This document shows, in pieces, positions 6,030 to 14,437 of a stretch of 50,719 bases of DNA (position 1 is its first letter; each line of letters starts with the position of its first letter). The DNA comes from Actinomycetota bacterium (GTDB lineage: Bacteria; Actinomycetota; Acidimicrobiia; Acidimicrobiales; Ilumatobacteraceae), in the NCBI GenBank assembly GCA_026393475.1, contig JAPLAA010000035.1, positions 1 through 50,719 of the forward strand. The letters are read 5' to 3'. The notes under the pieces were generated by a model. The model did no database searches. It saw only the letters and a list, made by a program, of their open reading frames with translations, and had not been told where the DNA came from. A program made the position numbers and the translations under genes.

Positions 6030-7684
6030 TGGCCGATGCCCTGGGTGGCACCGACGGTGTCGATGGCCACGCCCTTCAACCGCTTGTAGTCGACCTTGCC
6101 GTTCGGCGCGCGCCGGATCGAGTCGACGATCACGAGGTTGCGCGGCGCCTTGTACGCGGCGAGGTGCTGCTTCACGTGTGCGCTCAGCTCCTCGAGCGTC
6201 GGGGTCTCCTTGCCTTCCTGGGGCTCGACGACCGCGCAGATGGTCTCGCCGAAGCGCGGGTCGGGCAGGCCGACGGCCACCGCGTCGCGCACGCTCGGGT
6301 GGGTCTTCAAGGCTTCCTCGACCTCCTCGGGGAAGACCTTCTCACCGCCGGTGTTGATGCACACCGAGCCGCGGCCGAGCAGCTTCAGGCTGCCGTCCGC
6401 GTTCACCTCGGCGAAGTCGCCCGGCACGCTCCAGCGGCGCCCCTCGTAGGTGCGGAACGTCTGGGCCGTCTTGGCCTCGTCCTTGTAGTAGCCGAGCGGG
6501 ATGAAGCCGCCGACGGCCACGACGCCCTGATCGCCCGAACCGGGCTCGACGCGGCTGCCGTCGTCGGCGAACACCGCGCAGTTGGCACCGAGTGCGAACT
6601 TCGCCGTCTGCTCCGCCGCACCGGCGGCGCTCACGCTGCCACCCATGCCGACGGCCTCGGACGAACCGAACGAGTCGAACAGCAACACCTGCGGGATGTG
6701 CTTGAGCAGCCCGGCCTTGTTCTCCTGGCTCCACATCACCCCCGACGACACGACGAGGGCGAGGCTCGTGGTGTCGAAGCGGCCCGGATCCTCCTCGAGC
6801 TGGTCGAGCATCGGACCGGCGAACGCCTGGCCGACGATGATCAGGTTCGTCACCTTGCGAGCCTCGATCGTTCGGAACAGCTCGGCCACGTCGAACTTGC
6901 GGTTGACGAGGGTGACGATGCACCCGCCGAGCGCCATCGCATTGAGCGCGGAGAACTGGCCCGTGCCGTGCATGAGCGGCGCCGCGGTCAGCATCATCGC
7001 CCCGGCCGGCGCAGCGTGCACCCGTTCGATCACCTCGGGCACGCCGCTCGCGGCAGGCACGCCCAGCACTGCGTTGCCACCGCCGCCGAGCACGTTGAAC
7101 AGATCGTCCTGGCGCCACATCACACCCTTGGGCATGCCGGTCGTGCCGCCCGTGTAGAGCAGCAACAGGTCGTCGCCGTTGCGCGACCACGTGATCGACG
7201 GCGTCGCACCCGAGCTGACCACGTCCTCGTAGGCCGACGCCCACGACGGACCGCTGCCGGTCTCGTCGGACACCACGTACCAGCGCTTCACCTTGGGCAG
7301 GCGGTCCTTCACGGCCTCCACCAGTTCGGTGAAGCAGGCGTGGAAGACCACTGCCTCGGCGTCGGCGTTGTCGAACAGGTAGACGATCTCGTCGGCGCCG
7401 TAGCGGTAGTTGGTGTTCACCGGCGCCATCGACACCTTGAACGCCGCCGCCATGGTCTCCATGTACTCGGGGCCGTTGTAGAGGTAGATGGCGACCTTGG
7501 CACCCTGGCCGATGCCGGCCGCGACGAAGTCGGCGGCGAGGGCGGCGGTGCGCCGCTCGAACTCGCCCCACGTGATCACTCGGTCGCCCTGGATCTGGCA
7601 CGGGCGATCTGGCACGGCGGCCGCGACGGCCTCGTACAGGTCGGCGAAGTTCCAGTCGGTGGCTGGCGCGGTTGCGTCGGACAT
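6026..7684 (-). CDS. AMP-forming acyl-CoA synthetase (fatty-acid CoA ligase family)
   Basis: 552-aa ANL-superfamily enzyme that activates a carboxylic acid to acyl-AMP and then acyl-CoA. The phosphate-binding P-loop TGGTTGMPKGV is at about residue 180. A8-region motifs near the C-terminus include a GRGSVCINTGGEKV segment with the usual Gly-Glu-Lys, a VADAVAVGLPD-like strand and RAPNGKVDYKRLK with the catalytic Lys. The start ATG follows GGGGGAACG, a weak SD. It is the first gene of a coupled pair with the PEP-mutase-family gene. The substrate is probably a medium/long-chain or branched acid, but this is inference. Confidence 0.9.
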   Translation of the reverse strand: MSDATAPATDWNFADLYEAVAAAVPDRPCQIQGDRVITWGEFERRTAALAADFVAAGIGQGAKVAIYLYNGPEYMETMAAAFKVSMAPVNTNYRYGADEIVYLFDNADAEAVVFHACFTELVEAVKDRLPKVKRWYVVSDETGSGPSWASAYEDVVSSGATPSITWSRNGDDLLLLYTGGTTGMPKGVMWRQDDLFNVLGGGGNAVLGVPAASGVPEVIERVHAAPAGAMMLTAAPLMHGTGQFSALNAMALGGCIVTLVNRKFDVAELFRTIEARKVTNLIIVGQAFAGPMLDQLEEDPGRFDTTSLALVVSSGVMWSQENKAGLLKHIPQVLLFDSFGSSEAVGMGGSVSAAGAAEQTAKFALGANCAVFADDGSRVEPGSGDQGVVAVGGFIPLGYYKDEAKTAQTFRTYEGRRWSVPGDFAEVNADGSLKLLGRGSVCINTGGEKVFPEEVEEALKTHPSVRDAVAVGLPDPRFGETICAVVEPQEGKETPTLEELSAHVKQHLAAYKAPRNLVIVDSIRRAPNGKVDYKRLKGVAIDTVGATQGIGQ

Positions 7685-7770
7685 CGTTCCCCCAGGGCTT
7701 GCGCCGGTCCCCCGACCGGCGTCGCCCCGACCGTAGCCAACCCCGACGCGGTCGACGCAGACGGATGGGC

Positions 7771-7830
7771 GGACCTCGCACGGCCTCGCACGGCCTCGCA
7801 CGGCCTCGCACGGCATCGCACGGCATCGCC
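7771..7830. repeat. 10-bp tandem repeat array, about six copies
   Basis: The unit CGGCCTCGCA repeats with a 10-bp period; the last copies drift to CGGCATCGCA/CGGCATCGCC. It lies in the 244-bp space between the divergent acyl-CoA synthetase and SET genes. A 10-bp period matches about one helical turn. No protein is encoded. Confidence 0.9.
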
Positions 7831-7841
7831 CGCACTGACCG

Positions 7842-7856
7842 GTCCGACAGTCGGAC
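7842..7856. promoter_or_regulatory. Candidate operator: perfect 7-1-7 dyad
   Basis: GTCCGAC-A-GTCGGAC is a perfect 15-bp palindrome in the divergent intergenic region, surrounded by further GGTCAG/CTGACC words between 7834 and 7890. Such dyads typically bind dimeric repressors of the TetR or GntR type; no regulator gene is adjacent. Confidence 0.45.
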
Positions 7857-7928
7857 TGAGCGAGCGGTCAGATCGGCTGACGGATCAGTGAGTAGACGCC
7901 GGCGGTCGCACGCCGCCATGCTGCGGAC

Positions 7929-8468
7929 ATGTCCACGAGCTTCCTCACCCCCAAGGCGCGCGCCGCATCGGTCGACACCATCGGCGGCCCCTCGCTGACG
8001 TCCACCGCGATCGCACCGATCGCCGCCGGCGAGACCGTGGGCGCCTTCGGCGGCACGATCGTCGACCGGCTCGCGTTCGGGGCGTTCGACGACGACCGTC
8101 AGCGCCGCGCCGTGCAACTCGACGACGACCTGTTCCTCGTCGGCTCCGACCACGCCGAGCCCGTCGACCACGTCGTGCACTCGTGCGAGCCGAACTGTGG
8201 GATGAGCGGCGGGATGCTCCTCGTGGCCCTGCGCGACATCGCCCCTGGTGAGCAGCTCACCTACGACTTCGCGATGACCGACGGCGACGATTACGACGCG
8301 TTCGACTGCAGCTGCGGCTCGCCGCTGTGTCGCGGGTCAGTCACCGGGCAGGACTGGATGTTGCCCGAACTGCAGCTGCGCTACCGCGGACATTTCAGCC
8401 CCTACCTGGCACGACGCATCTCGAAGCTGGTGGCGATCGGCGCCGAACGCCGAGCCTTCGCCCTCTGA
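7929..8468 (+). CDS. SET-domain protein (putative lysine methyltransferase)
   Basis: 179-aa protein essentially consisting of a SET domain. It has the N-terminal strand IAPIAAGETVGAFGG, the pseudoknot motif HSCEPNCGMSG (usual N-H-S-x-x-P-N), GEQLTYDF with the catalytic-type Tyr, and a post-SET-like cysteine cluster CSCGSPLCRG. SET enzymes transfer methyl groups from SAM to lysine; bacterial ones act on ribosomal, nucleoid or unknown proteins. It stands alone between a regulatory-looking region and another candidate operator. No obvious SD; the ATG is set by the start of the conserved region. Confidence 0.85.
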   Translation: MSTSFLTPKARAASVDTIGGPSLTSTAIAPIAAGETVGAFGGTIVDRLAFGAFDDDRQRRAVQLDDDLFLVGSDHAEPVDHVVHSCEPNCGMSGGMLLVALRDIAPGEQLTYDFAMTDGDDYDAFDCSCGSPLCRGSVTGQDWMLPELQLRYRGHFSPYLARRISKLVAIGAERRAFAL

Positions 8469-8504
8469 CCGACCGGCCCGGACAGCCGTCCGGATGGTCT
8501 GACC

Positions 8505-8553
8505 GACTCATAAGTCAGTTTGACTGACTCACCAGTCAGCGACGTGATATGCT
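8505..8553 (+). promoter_or_regulatory. Promoter with overlapping palindromes upstream of the saccharopine-dehydrogenase-family gene
   Basis: Three nested inverted repeats overlap. They are GACT-CATA-AGTC (8505-8516), GTCAGT-TTG-ACTGAC (8514-8528) and CTGACT-CACC-AGTCAG (8524-8539). A TATGCT -10 (8548-8553) lies 14 nt before the ATG, and TGACTC at 8525-8530 would be the -35 with a 17-bp spacer, so the dyads cover the -35. This is the layout of a repressor operator of TetR size. Confidence 0.55.
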
Positions 8554-8561
8554 GACGCCCC

Positions 8562-9785
8562 ATGCGAGTTCTCGTGGTGGGTTCCGGTGGCGTGGGAGCA
8601 GCGTTCGCTTCCATCGCTGCACGTCGTGACGTGTTCGAACAGATCGTGGTGGCCGACATCGATGCCGCCCGGGCCGCTCGTGCGGCCGCCAAGGCGAAGT
8701 CGGCGAAGGTGGTGTCCACCAAGGTCGATGCCTCCGACCGCGCCGACATCGTCGAGCTGGCCCGGTCGTGCCGCGCCGACGTGATCGTCAACGCCTGCGA
8801 CCCCCGGCTCAACCCGCCGATCTTCGACGCGGCGTTCGAGGCGGGCTGCCACTACCTCGACATGGCCATGCACATGTCGGTCCCCCACCCCACCGATCCG
8901 TACAACACGCCGGGCGTCATGCTCGGCGACGCCCAGTTCGCGGTCGCCGACCAGTGGGTCGAGCGGGGCCAACTGGCGCTCGTCGGCATGGGCGTCGAGC
9001 CGGGCTTCTCCGACGTGGCGGCACGCTTCGCGTCCGATCACCTGTTCAGCCGCATCGACGAGATCGGCGTGCGCGACGGCAGCGACCTCGTGATCGACGG
9101 GTTCGCCTTCGCCCCGACGTTCTCGATCTGGACCACCATCGAGGAGTGCCTCAACCCGCCGATCGTCTACGAGCGCGACCGCGGCTGGTTCACCACCGAG
9201 CCGTTCAGCGAACCCGAGACCTTCGTGTTCCCGGAGGACATCGGTCCGCTCGGCTGTGTCAACGTCGAGCACGAAGAGGTCATCCTCATGCCGCGCTGGC
9301 TCGACGTCGGCCGCGTCACGTTCAAGTACGGCCTCGGCGACGAGTTCCTCGACGTGCTCGCCACGCTGCGCAAGCTCGGCCTCGACAGCACCAAGCCGGT
9401 GAACGTGCGCGGCGTCGAGGTGTCGCCCCGCGACCTCGTCGCCGCCGTGCTGCCCAACCCCGCCGAACTCGGCGACCGGATGCGCGGGCGTACGTGCGCC
9501 GGCTCGCTGGTGCGCGGCCTCGGCAAGGACGGCTCGGTACGCGAGTCGTACATCTACCAGGTGGTCGACAACGAGTGGACCATGCGCGAGTACGGCCACC
9601 AGGCCGTCGTGTGGCAGACCGCCGTGCACCCCGTGGTCGCGGTCGAGTTGCTCGCCCACGGCGTGTGGACCGGCAGCGGCGTGATGGGCCCAGAGGCCTT
9701 CGATGCCGTGCCGTTCCTCGACCTGCTCGCCGAGCACCGGGTGCCTCACGTCGTGGAGGATCGAAGGCGACTCGCCGTCGCCTGA
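8562..9785 (+). CDS. Saccharopine dehydrogenase family NAD(P)-dependent oxidoreductase
   Basis: 407-aa protein with an N-terminal Rossmann fold (VLVVGSGGVGAAFASIAARR, residues 3-22) and an Asp at the end of beta-2 (VVADID). The usual DxxxxxNAxDP segment and an HYLDMAMH motif follow, then a long C-terminal saccharopine-dehydrogenase-type domain. Related enzymes form or split amine-linked dicarboxylates (saccharopine, carboxynorspermidine) or act on lysine/polyamine intermediates. The substrate here is not evident. Translation probably starts leaderless, 14 nt after TATGCT. The operator cluster immediately upstream suggests regulated expression. Confidence 0.88.
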   Translation: MRVLVVGSGGVGAAFASIAARRDVFEQIVVADIDAARAARAAAKAKSAKVVSTKVDASDRADIVELARSCRADVIVNACDPRLNPPIFDAAFEAGCHYLDMAMHMSVPHPTDPYNTPGVMLGDAQFAVADQWVERGQLALVGMGVEPGFSDVAARFASDHLFSRIDEIGVRDGSDLVIDGFAFAPTFSIWTTIEECLNPPIVYERDRGWFTTEPFSEPETFVFPEDIGPLGCVNVEHEEVILMPRWLDVGRVTFKYGLGDEFLDVLATLRKLGLDSTKPVNVRGVEVSPRDLVAAVLPNPAELGDRMRGRTCAGSLVRGLGKDGSVRESYIYQVVDNEWTMREYGHQAVVWQTAVHPVVAVELLAHGVWTGSGVMGPEAFDAVPFLDLLAEHRVPHVVEDRRRLAVA

Positions 9786-9813
9786 GAGCACAGCCGCCTG
9801 ACAGACTCCTCCC

Positions 9814-10059
9814 GTGCCGACGCTTCGCAAGCGTGACGTGGAGGCCCTGCTCGCCACGTACGACGCCGACCCCGTCGCCGCGCTCACGGCCGCGCTGCGG
9901 ATCGTGCTCGACCGCCCCGCTGTCGACTACCGAACGCTCGTGACCATCGGCCCGTTCGACGACGAGCGTCGCACCCGCCTGCTCGCCGGCGACGTGGCGA
10001 CCCTCGATGCGCTGGCGAGGGAGCTCAACGAGACCAGGACCCTCCTGCCACGCCCCTGA
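9814..10059 (+). CDS. Small hypothetical protein
   Basis: 81-aa soluble, helix-rich protein beginning at GTG 9814. It has a PTLRKRDVEALLATYDADPVAAL segment split here for length: PTLRKRDVEALLATYD then ADPVAALTAALRIVLD. No known domain was recognised. It follows the saccharopine-dehydrogenase-family gene by 28 bp on the same strand and may be co-transcribed. Codon use is typical for the window. The GTG start is inferred from frame and spacing. Confidence 0.55.
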   Translation: MPTLRKRDVEALLATYDADPVAALTAALRIVLDRPAVDYRTLVTIGPFDDERRTRLLAGDVATLDALARELNETRTLLPRP

Positions 10060-10145
10060 TCGGGAGATCGGGTCGAGGTGACGATCCGGTGACGTGGCCG
10101 ATCGGGGCCGTGTCCCGAAGGGGGTGCCTCGTAGGCTCATCAGCC

Positions 10146-10994
10146 GTGGACCGGCGGACGTTTCTCCGACGGGCGGGCCTGGGCAGCGCCGGGGTGGCCG
10201 CCGTGGCAGCCCCCGTCGGCACGTATGCACTCGGCCACCACGTCGGATCGACGCAACTCGACGGCAACTACTCGGCATCGGTGAAGGCCGGGATGACCCG
10301 TGGCGGCGTCAACGTGTGGTGGAGCGTCGACACCGACGGCGACAAGGTGCTGGCGCTCACCTTCGACGACGGCCCGACGAAGCAGTTCACCGCCGAGGTG
10401 CTCGACATCCTCGGCCGCTACGAGGTGCCGGCCACGTTCTTCCTCATCGGCGAGATGGTCGTCCGTCTCCCCGATCTCGTGCAGCGGATGGTCGACGACG
10501 GCCACGAGGTCGCCAACCACACCTACGACCACTTCAGTGCGGCGATCCAGTCCCCCGCCGACGTGCGCGCCACCATCGAACGCGGCGCCGACGCCATCGC
10601 CGAGCTGGTGGGTGACCGCCCTCGCTGGTTCCGGCCGGTGAAGGGTCACGTCACCGGCACCGTGCTCACCGCAGCGGCCGAACTCGGCCACGACCTGGCG
10701 CTGTGGTCGGTGAGCCGCGACCCGGGCAACGGCACGGCTGTCGACGACATGGCCGGCGTGCGGGCCAACTACATCGAGGCGCTGCACGAAGGCGCTGTCG
10801 TGATCTTCCACGACGGCATCGGCCGCTCGGCGTTCGAGGCGACCGGACCCGACGACGACCTCGTGCTGGCCCGACGCACCGAGATCGACGCGCTGCCCGA
10901 GGTGATCGAGGCCTACCTGGCCGAGGGCTACCGGATGGTGTCGATCAGCGAACTCATCGACGAGCACGCGGCCGGCCGCGACGCCACCGGCTGA
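10146..10994 (+). CDS. Secreted polysaccharide deacetylase (NodB homology domain)
   Basis: 282-aa carbohydrate esterase family 4-type protein. The N-terminus DRRTFLRRAGLGSAGVAAVAA is a twin-arginine-like signal (RRTFLRR) with a hydrophobic core, suggesting Tat export or membrane attachment. The NodB domain shows LTFDDGP with the metal-binding and catalytic Asp pair, NHTYDHFS carrying the two zinc His, and RWFRPVKGH. These enzymes remove acetyl groups from cell-wall or extracellular GlcNAc polymers. The GTG at 10146 is chosen because it begins the Tat signal and follows TAGGCT (10132-10137) by 14 nt; an in-frame start at 10089 lacks support. Confidence 0.88.
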   Translation: MDRRTFLRRAGLGSAGVAAVAAPVGTYALGHHVGSTQLDGNYSASVKAGMTRGGVNVWWSVDTDGDKVLALTFDDGPTKQFTAEVLDILGRYEVPATFFLIGEMVVRLPDLVQRMVDDGHEVANHTYDHFSAAIQSPADVRATIERGADAIAELVGDRPRWFRPVKGHVTGTVLTAAAELGHDLALWSVSRDPGNGTAVDDMAGVRANYIEALHEGAVVIFHDGIGRSAFEATGPDDDLVLARRTEIDALPEVIEAYLAEGYRMVSISELIDEHAAGRDATG

Positions 10995-10997
10995 CGG

Positions 10998-11414
10998 TCA
11001 GGGGCGTCGGCCGTCCGGCCCGAGCGAGCACGCAGGCGTGCCGCCCGGCAGACGGTGACGGTTGCGGGCGACCCATCGGTACACCCAGCCGGCGATCGGC
11101 GAGATGACCGGTGCGCGCAGAAGGTGGCCGACGATCGACCACGCCCGGCCCGCGCCGAGCAGCACCTGAGCGACCGCGACATGTCCGCTCGCACGAGCGC
11201 CGTCGGGGCCGACCCACTGCACCGCTTCGGCGCACTCGTCGGCCGTCACGCCCAACGACTCGAGGTCGCTGAACTGATAGGGGGCCACCTGGGGCAGGCG
11301 CCGCACGATCCGGCGGAGGAAACGGACGCTCGACGAGCAGAACGCGCAGTCGCCGTCGTACAGCAGCACGGGCACCACCGGTACCAGGGGGGCGTCGGGG
11401 ACCGATGCGTTCAC
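10998..11414 (-). CDS. DCC-family (DUF393) thiol-disulfide oxidoreductase-like protein
   Basis: 138-aa protein with the family motif YDGDCAFCS near the N-terminus (Asp-x-Asp-Cys-x-x-Cys), a thioredoxin-like redox centre. The C-terminal half has the typical WVARNRHRLPGG segment. Physiological role of this family is not well defined. The GTG at 11414 is preferred: TACCGT (11426-11421) lies 12 nt upstream and the previous minus-strand gene ends at 11443. It converges with the deacetylase, with three bases between the stops. Confidence 0.8.
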   Translation of the reverse strand: MNASVPDAPLVPVVPVLLYDGDCAFCSSSVRFLRRIVRRLPQVAPYQFSDLESLGVTADECAEAVQWVGPDGARASGHVAVAQVLLGAGRAWSIVGHLLRAPVISPIAGWVYRWVARNRHRLPGGTPACSLGPDGRRP

Positions 11415-11442
11415 GATGTCACGGTACCGGTGGTCGCGACGG

Positions 11443-11931
11443 TCAGCCCGTGGCACCGATCACGGGTTGCGCCGGCCGCACCCGCTGGTCGAAACCGGCC
11501 TCGGTGGGCAGGAAGCCGTTGCGGTCGGGCCACAACAACTGCACCACCTGATAGTCGGCGCCCCGGTACCAGGCGGTCGCGACCTCGGTGAACGCACCCC
11601 ACTCCTCGAGGTCGACCGGGGCGAAGAGGCACCGCAGGTCGTTGTCGAACAGCCCGACGAGCTCGACCCCGACCGGGATCTCGGTGCCGCCGCGGAGCAT
11701 GTCGGCGACGAGGCTGATCAAGCCGTTGCTCGCCACCGGCGTGAGCCCGAACAGCAGCACCTCCGGGAAGCCGAACGCCGCGGGAAAGCCGATCGTGTAG
11801 GCATACCCGGGCACCGGCGGATCGGTGTCGGTGCGGGGCAGCACGGGCTCGAGCGCCCACCCGTTCGTCTCGATCATCCACTCGATCTTCTCCGCGTGCG
11901 GGATGTGGAAGTCGGGCAGATCGTGCGACAT
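11443..11931 (-). CDS. DUF4262 domain protein
   Basis: 162-aa soluble protein with the DUF4262 pattern: an early GYAYTIGFPAAFGFPEVLLFGL strand set (quoted in parts: GYAYTIGF, FGFPEVLLFGL), a middle GTEIPVGVELVG loop and a late YQVVQLLWPDRNGFLP segment. The family's function is unknown. ATG at 11931 lies 13 nt after a TATCGT -10 (11944-11939), consistent with leaderless initiation. The downstream DCC gene is 28 bp away and seems to have its own -10. Confidence 0.8.
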   Translation of the reverse strand: MSHDLPDFHIPHAEKIEWMIETNGWALEPVLPRTDTDPPVPGYAYTIGFPAAFGFPEVLLFGLTPVASNGLISLVADMLRGGTEIPVGVELVGLFDNDLRCLFAPVDLEEWGAFTEVATAWYRGADYQVVQLLWPDRNGFLPTEAGFDQRVRPAQPVIGATG

Positions 11932-11982
11932 GGCAGCGACGATACGACGCGACGACGGCCGACGCTGCGACGCGGCGACGCG

Positions 11983-13047
11983 TCAGAGCAGCGCTTCGGA
12001 ACCCAGGTCGAGCGCGTGCTGGGTGTGACGGGTCGCCATCGCGACGAACAGCGATTCGCTCCGATCGGTGGTCTCGACGATCTGCGAGGCGACCACGCTC
12101 ATCACGACACCGGCGTAGGCGTCGCGGCAGTAGTGCTTCCACAGCCATGCCTCGTCGACGGCAATGCCGTAGCCGGCGAGCGCCTGGCCGTACTCGTCGA
12201 CCAACGAACGCTCGACCTCGCGCCGCTGCTCGGGGAGCAGGCCGGCGCCCATGAAGTAGGCGACGTCGCCGGTGGACTGCGAGTGACCGGGCGACTGCCA
12301 GTCGACCGTCGCCACCGGGTACCCGCCGGCGGCGGAGGCGAACATCAGGTTGTCGAGGCGGTAGTCGCCGTGGGTGACGGTCCAGGCGCCGTCACGGCCG
12401 TCGACCCAGTCGCCGATGCGATCGGAGAAGCGGGTGATCAGCTCCTGGGCCTCGGTGCTCAGGTACTTCGAGTAGGTCGCCATGAACCCCGGCAGGAGCA
12501 TCGCCCACAGGCCGGCCAGCTGCTGGGTGTCCTCGGGTCCGCTGCGGCGGCTGAGCCACTCGATGTCGTGCAACGTCGAGTCGTCCCAGCGAGGGCCGTG
12601 GAGCTTGGCCAGCTCCACCACGGCGGTGCGCGCCTGCTCGACGCTGCACCCGGTGAGCTGGTTGCCCTGCTCGCCGGGCGCGAGATCCTCGAGCACGAGC
12701 ACGAAGTCACCGCTCGCCTCGTCCCAGTCGGCGTGGTGGCACGTCGCGACGCGGATGTCGAGGGTGCCAGCCATGTCTCGGTAGAACTTCACCTCGCGCT
12801 CGTAGTTGCGCAGCGCGATGCCGGTCGCACGACTGGTCGGGTCGGGCGACGGCAGCTTGGCGACCACGGTCGCCGGTGCACCGGCACCGACGGCATCGGC
12901 CGATGCGTAGGAGATCGCCAGTCGCAGGTTCATGCCCACGAGACCGTCGCCGATGCGACGGACGCCGAACTCGGCGACCTCGTGGCCGAGGACGTCGCTC
13001 AGCCAGGCGGGGGTCAGGAAGTCGGGTGCCAGATGGTGGTCGCTCAT
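11983..13047 (-). CDS. Aminoglycoside-phosphotransferase-fold kinase (ecdysteroid-kinase-like family)
   Basis: 354-aa protein-kinase-like small-molecule phosphotransferase. An N-lobe with VVAKLPSPDP (ATP-binding Lys) is followed by NYEREVKFYRD, LVLEDLAPGE (hinge), the catalytic loop HGDYRLDNLMF (Asp, Asn) and the metal-binding VDWQ in place of DFG. Relatives act on hydroxylated steroids, acyl-like substrates or antibiotics, and are common in actinobacteria with lipid/steroid catabolism. The substrate cannot be assigned. A TAGGGT lies 15 nt upstream of the ATG. Confidence 0.85.
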   Translation of the reverse strand: MSDHHLAPDFLTPAWLSDVLGHEVAEFGVRRIGDGLVGMNLRLAISYASADAVGAGAPATVVAKLPSPDPTSRATGIALRNYEREVKFYRDMAGTLDIRVATCHHADWDEASGDFVLVLEDLAPGEQGNQLTGCSVEQARTAVVELAKLHGPRWDDSTLHDIEWLSRRSGPEDTQQLAGLWAMLLPGFMATYSKYLSTEAQELITRFSDRIGDWVDGRDGAWTVTHGDYRLDNLMFASAAGGYPVATVDWQSPGHSQSTGDVAYFMGAGLLPEQRREVERSLVDEYGQALAGYGIAVDEAWLWKHYCRDAYAGVVMSVVASQIVETTDRSESLFVAMATRHTQHALDLGSEALL

Positions 13048-13110
13048 CGGTCGCCGACCCTAACGCCGCACCCGTGGGCACACCCACCCGCGCCACGACG
13101 GCGCGGCCGA

Positions 13111-14337
13111 TCAGGCGGGTTCGACGTGGGCGATCCGTTCGAGGGTGCGCCAGATGACGACGAGGATGATCGCGGAGCCCACGAAGGCGAACCAGAAGAC
13201 CGCGGTGACGCTCCAGACCTGGGCGATGAGTCCACCGAGCGCCGAGCCCGCCACGAGACCACCGAACACGCCCAGCATGTAGGCAGCACTGACCCGACCC
13301 TGCAGCTCGGTCGGCACGGCGCGCTGGCGGATGGTGACGGCCGTGGTGCCCCACGCGGCCTCGTGGATACCGAACACGAACAGCACGGCAGCAGCGACCG
13401 CTGCGGTGGAGGTGAGCGCGAGCGTGAGGTGCGTGCCGGTCTCGATGACCAGCCCGGCGCGCATGATGTTGCCGAGGCTCACGCGCTTCTGGAGCCAGCC
13501 GTATCCCCATGAACCGAGCAGCCCACCGAGCGCGCTCATCGTGGTGAGCACGCCGAAGCCGACGTCGCCGAGACCGAGCTGCTCGCGCACGTAGAGCACC
13601 ATCACCGCCATCGTGGCGCCGAAGGTGATGTTGAAGGTCACGACGGTGATCGTGAGGGTGCGCACGGGGCCGTGCTCCCACAGCCAGCTCAGGCCGTCGG
13701 CGATCTCCCGTCGGGCGTGCCGCTCGCCGTCGGGTCGCACGGGCAGGGGGAACGGGATGCGCACCAGCAGCAGGGCGCCGGCGACGAACAGCACCACCTG
13801 TGCGGCGAGCGGCCAGGCGATGCCCACCGCGAACAGGAACGCACCGATCGGCGGACCGGCGAGCTGGTTGACGACGATGTGCCCGCCCATGATCCGGGCG
13901 TTGGCGATCCCGAGGTCGTCGGGCTCGACGATCATCGGCAACAGCGTGTTCGCCGTGGTGTCGACGAACACCTCCGCCGTGCCGAGCAGGAACATCGCGA
14001 CGAGGACCACACCGACGTTCACGGCATCGAGCACCACCATCGCCACCACCACGGCGAGCACGGCCCCGCGGGCGATGTTCGCGAACGAGGCGATGAGCCG
14101 ACGGTCGTGCCGGTCGGCGATGACACCGGCGTACAGACCGAACAGCAGCCAGGGCAGACGTTGCAGCAGCGACGCCATCGCCACCAGCAGCGGGTCGTCG
14201 GTCTGCGATGCGACGAGCAACGGTCCGGCTGCGAGGCCGATGCCGTCACCGAAGTTGGTGATCCACGACGACGCGAGGAGGCGGCGGTATCTCGGTCCCA
14301 GGCGCGCCGGGATGATCGCGTCGAGGACCGTACTCAT
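13111..14337 (-). CDS. Major facilitator superfamily transporter
   Basis: 408-aa integral membrane protein with about 12 hydrophobic helices. It carries the MFS loop 2-3 motif GVIADRHDRRLIA and an internal cytoplasmic loop around residues 190-215. The N-terminus (SSWITNFGDGIGLAAGPLL) resembles MFS_3/enterobactin-exporter-like efflux proteins. It is probably a proton-driven exporter of small molecules; substrate unknown. A TAGCCT lies 15 nt upstream of the ATG. It stands alone, with 100 bp of apparently empty sequence before the next minus-strand gene. Confidence 0.88.
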   Translation of the reverse strand: MSTVLDAIIPARLGPRYRRLLASSWITNFGDGIGLAAGPLLVASQTDDPLLVAMASLLQRLPWLLFGLYAGVIADRHDRRLIASFANIARGAVLAVVVAMVVLDAVNVGVVLVAMFLLGTAEVFVDTTANTLLPMIVEPDDLGIANARIMGGHIVVNQLAGPPIGAFLFAVGIAWPLAAQVVLFVAGALLLVRIPFPLPVRPDGERHARREIADGLSWLWEHGPVRTLTITVVTFNITFGATMAVMVLYVREQLGLGDVGFGVLTTMSALGGLLGSWGYGWLQKRVSLGNIMRAGLVIETGTHLTLALTSTAAVAAAVLFVFGIHEAAWGTTAVTIRQRAVPTELQGRVSAAYMLGVFGGLVAGSALGGLIAQVWSVTAVFWFAFVGSAIILVVIWRTLERIAHVEPA

Positions 14338-14437
14338 GGCCCGTCGAGGCTATCCGTCGTCGTCGATCGACCCCGGGCGAGTATCCGACCTCGTGAATGG
14401 CGCGCGTACCCTGCTGCCCGAACGCCGATCGAGCGGG

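Noticed and set aside
7771..7830. Possible CRISPR-like array
   Set aside because: Units are contiguous 10-mers without spacers; no cas genes in the window.
8529..9887. 452-codon minus-strand frame over the saccharopine-dehydrogenase-family gene
   Set aside because: Shadow of a well-supported plus-strand gene with a promoter.
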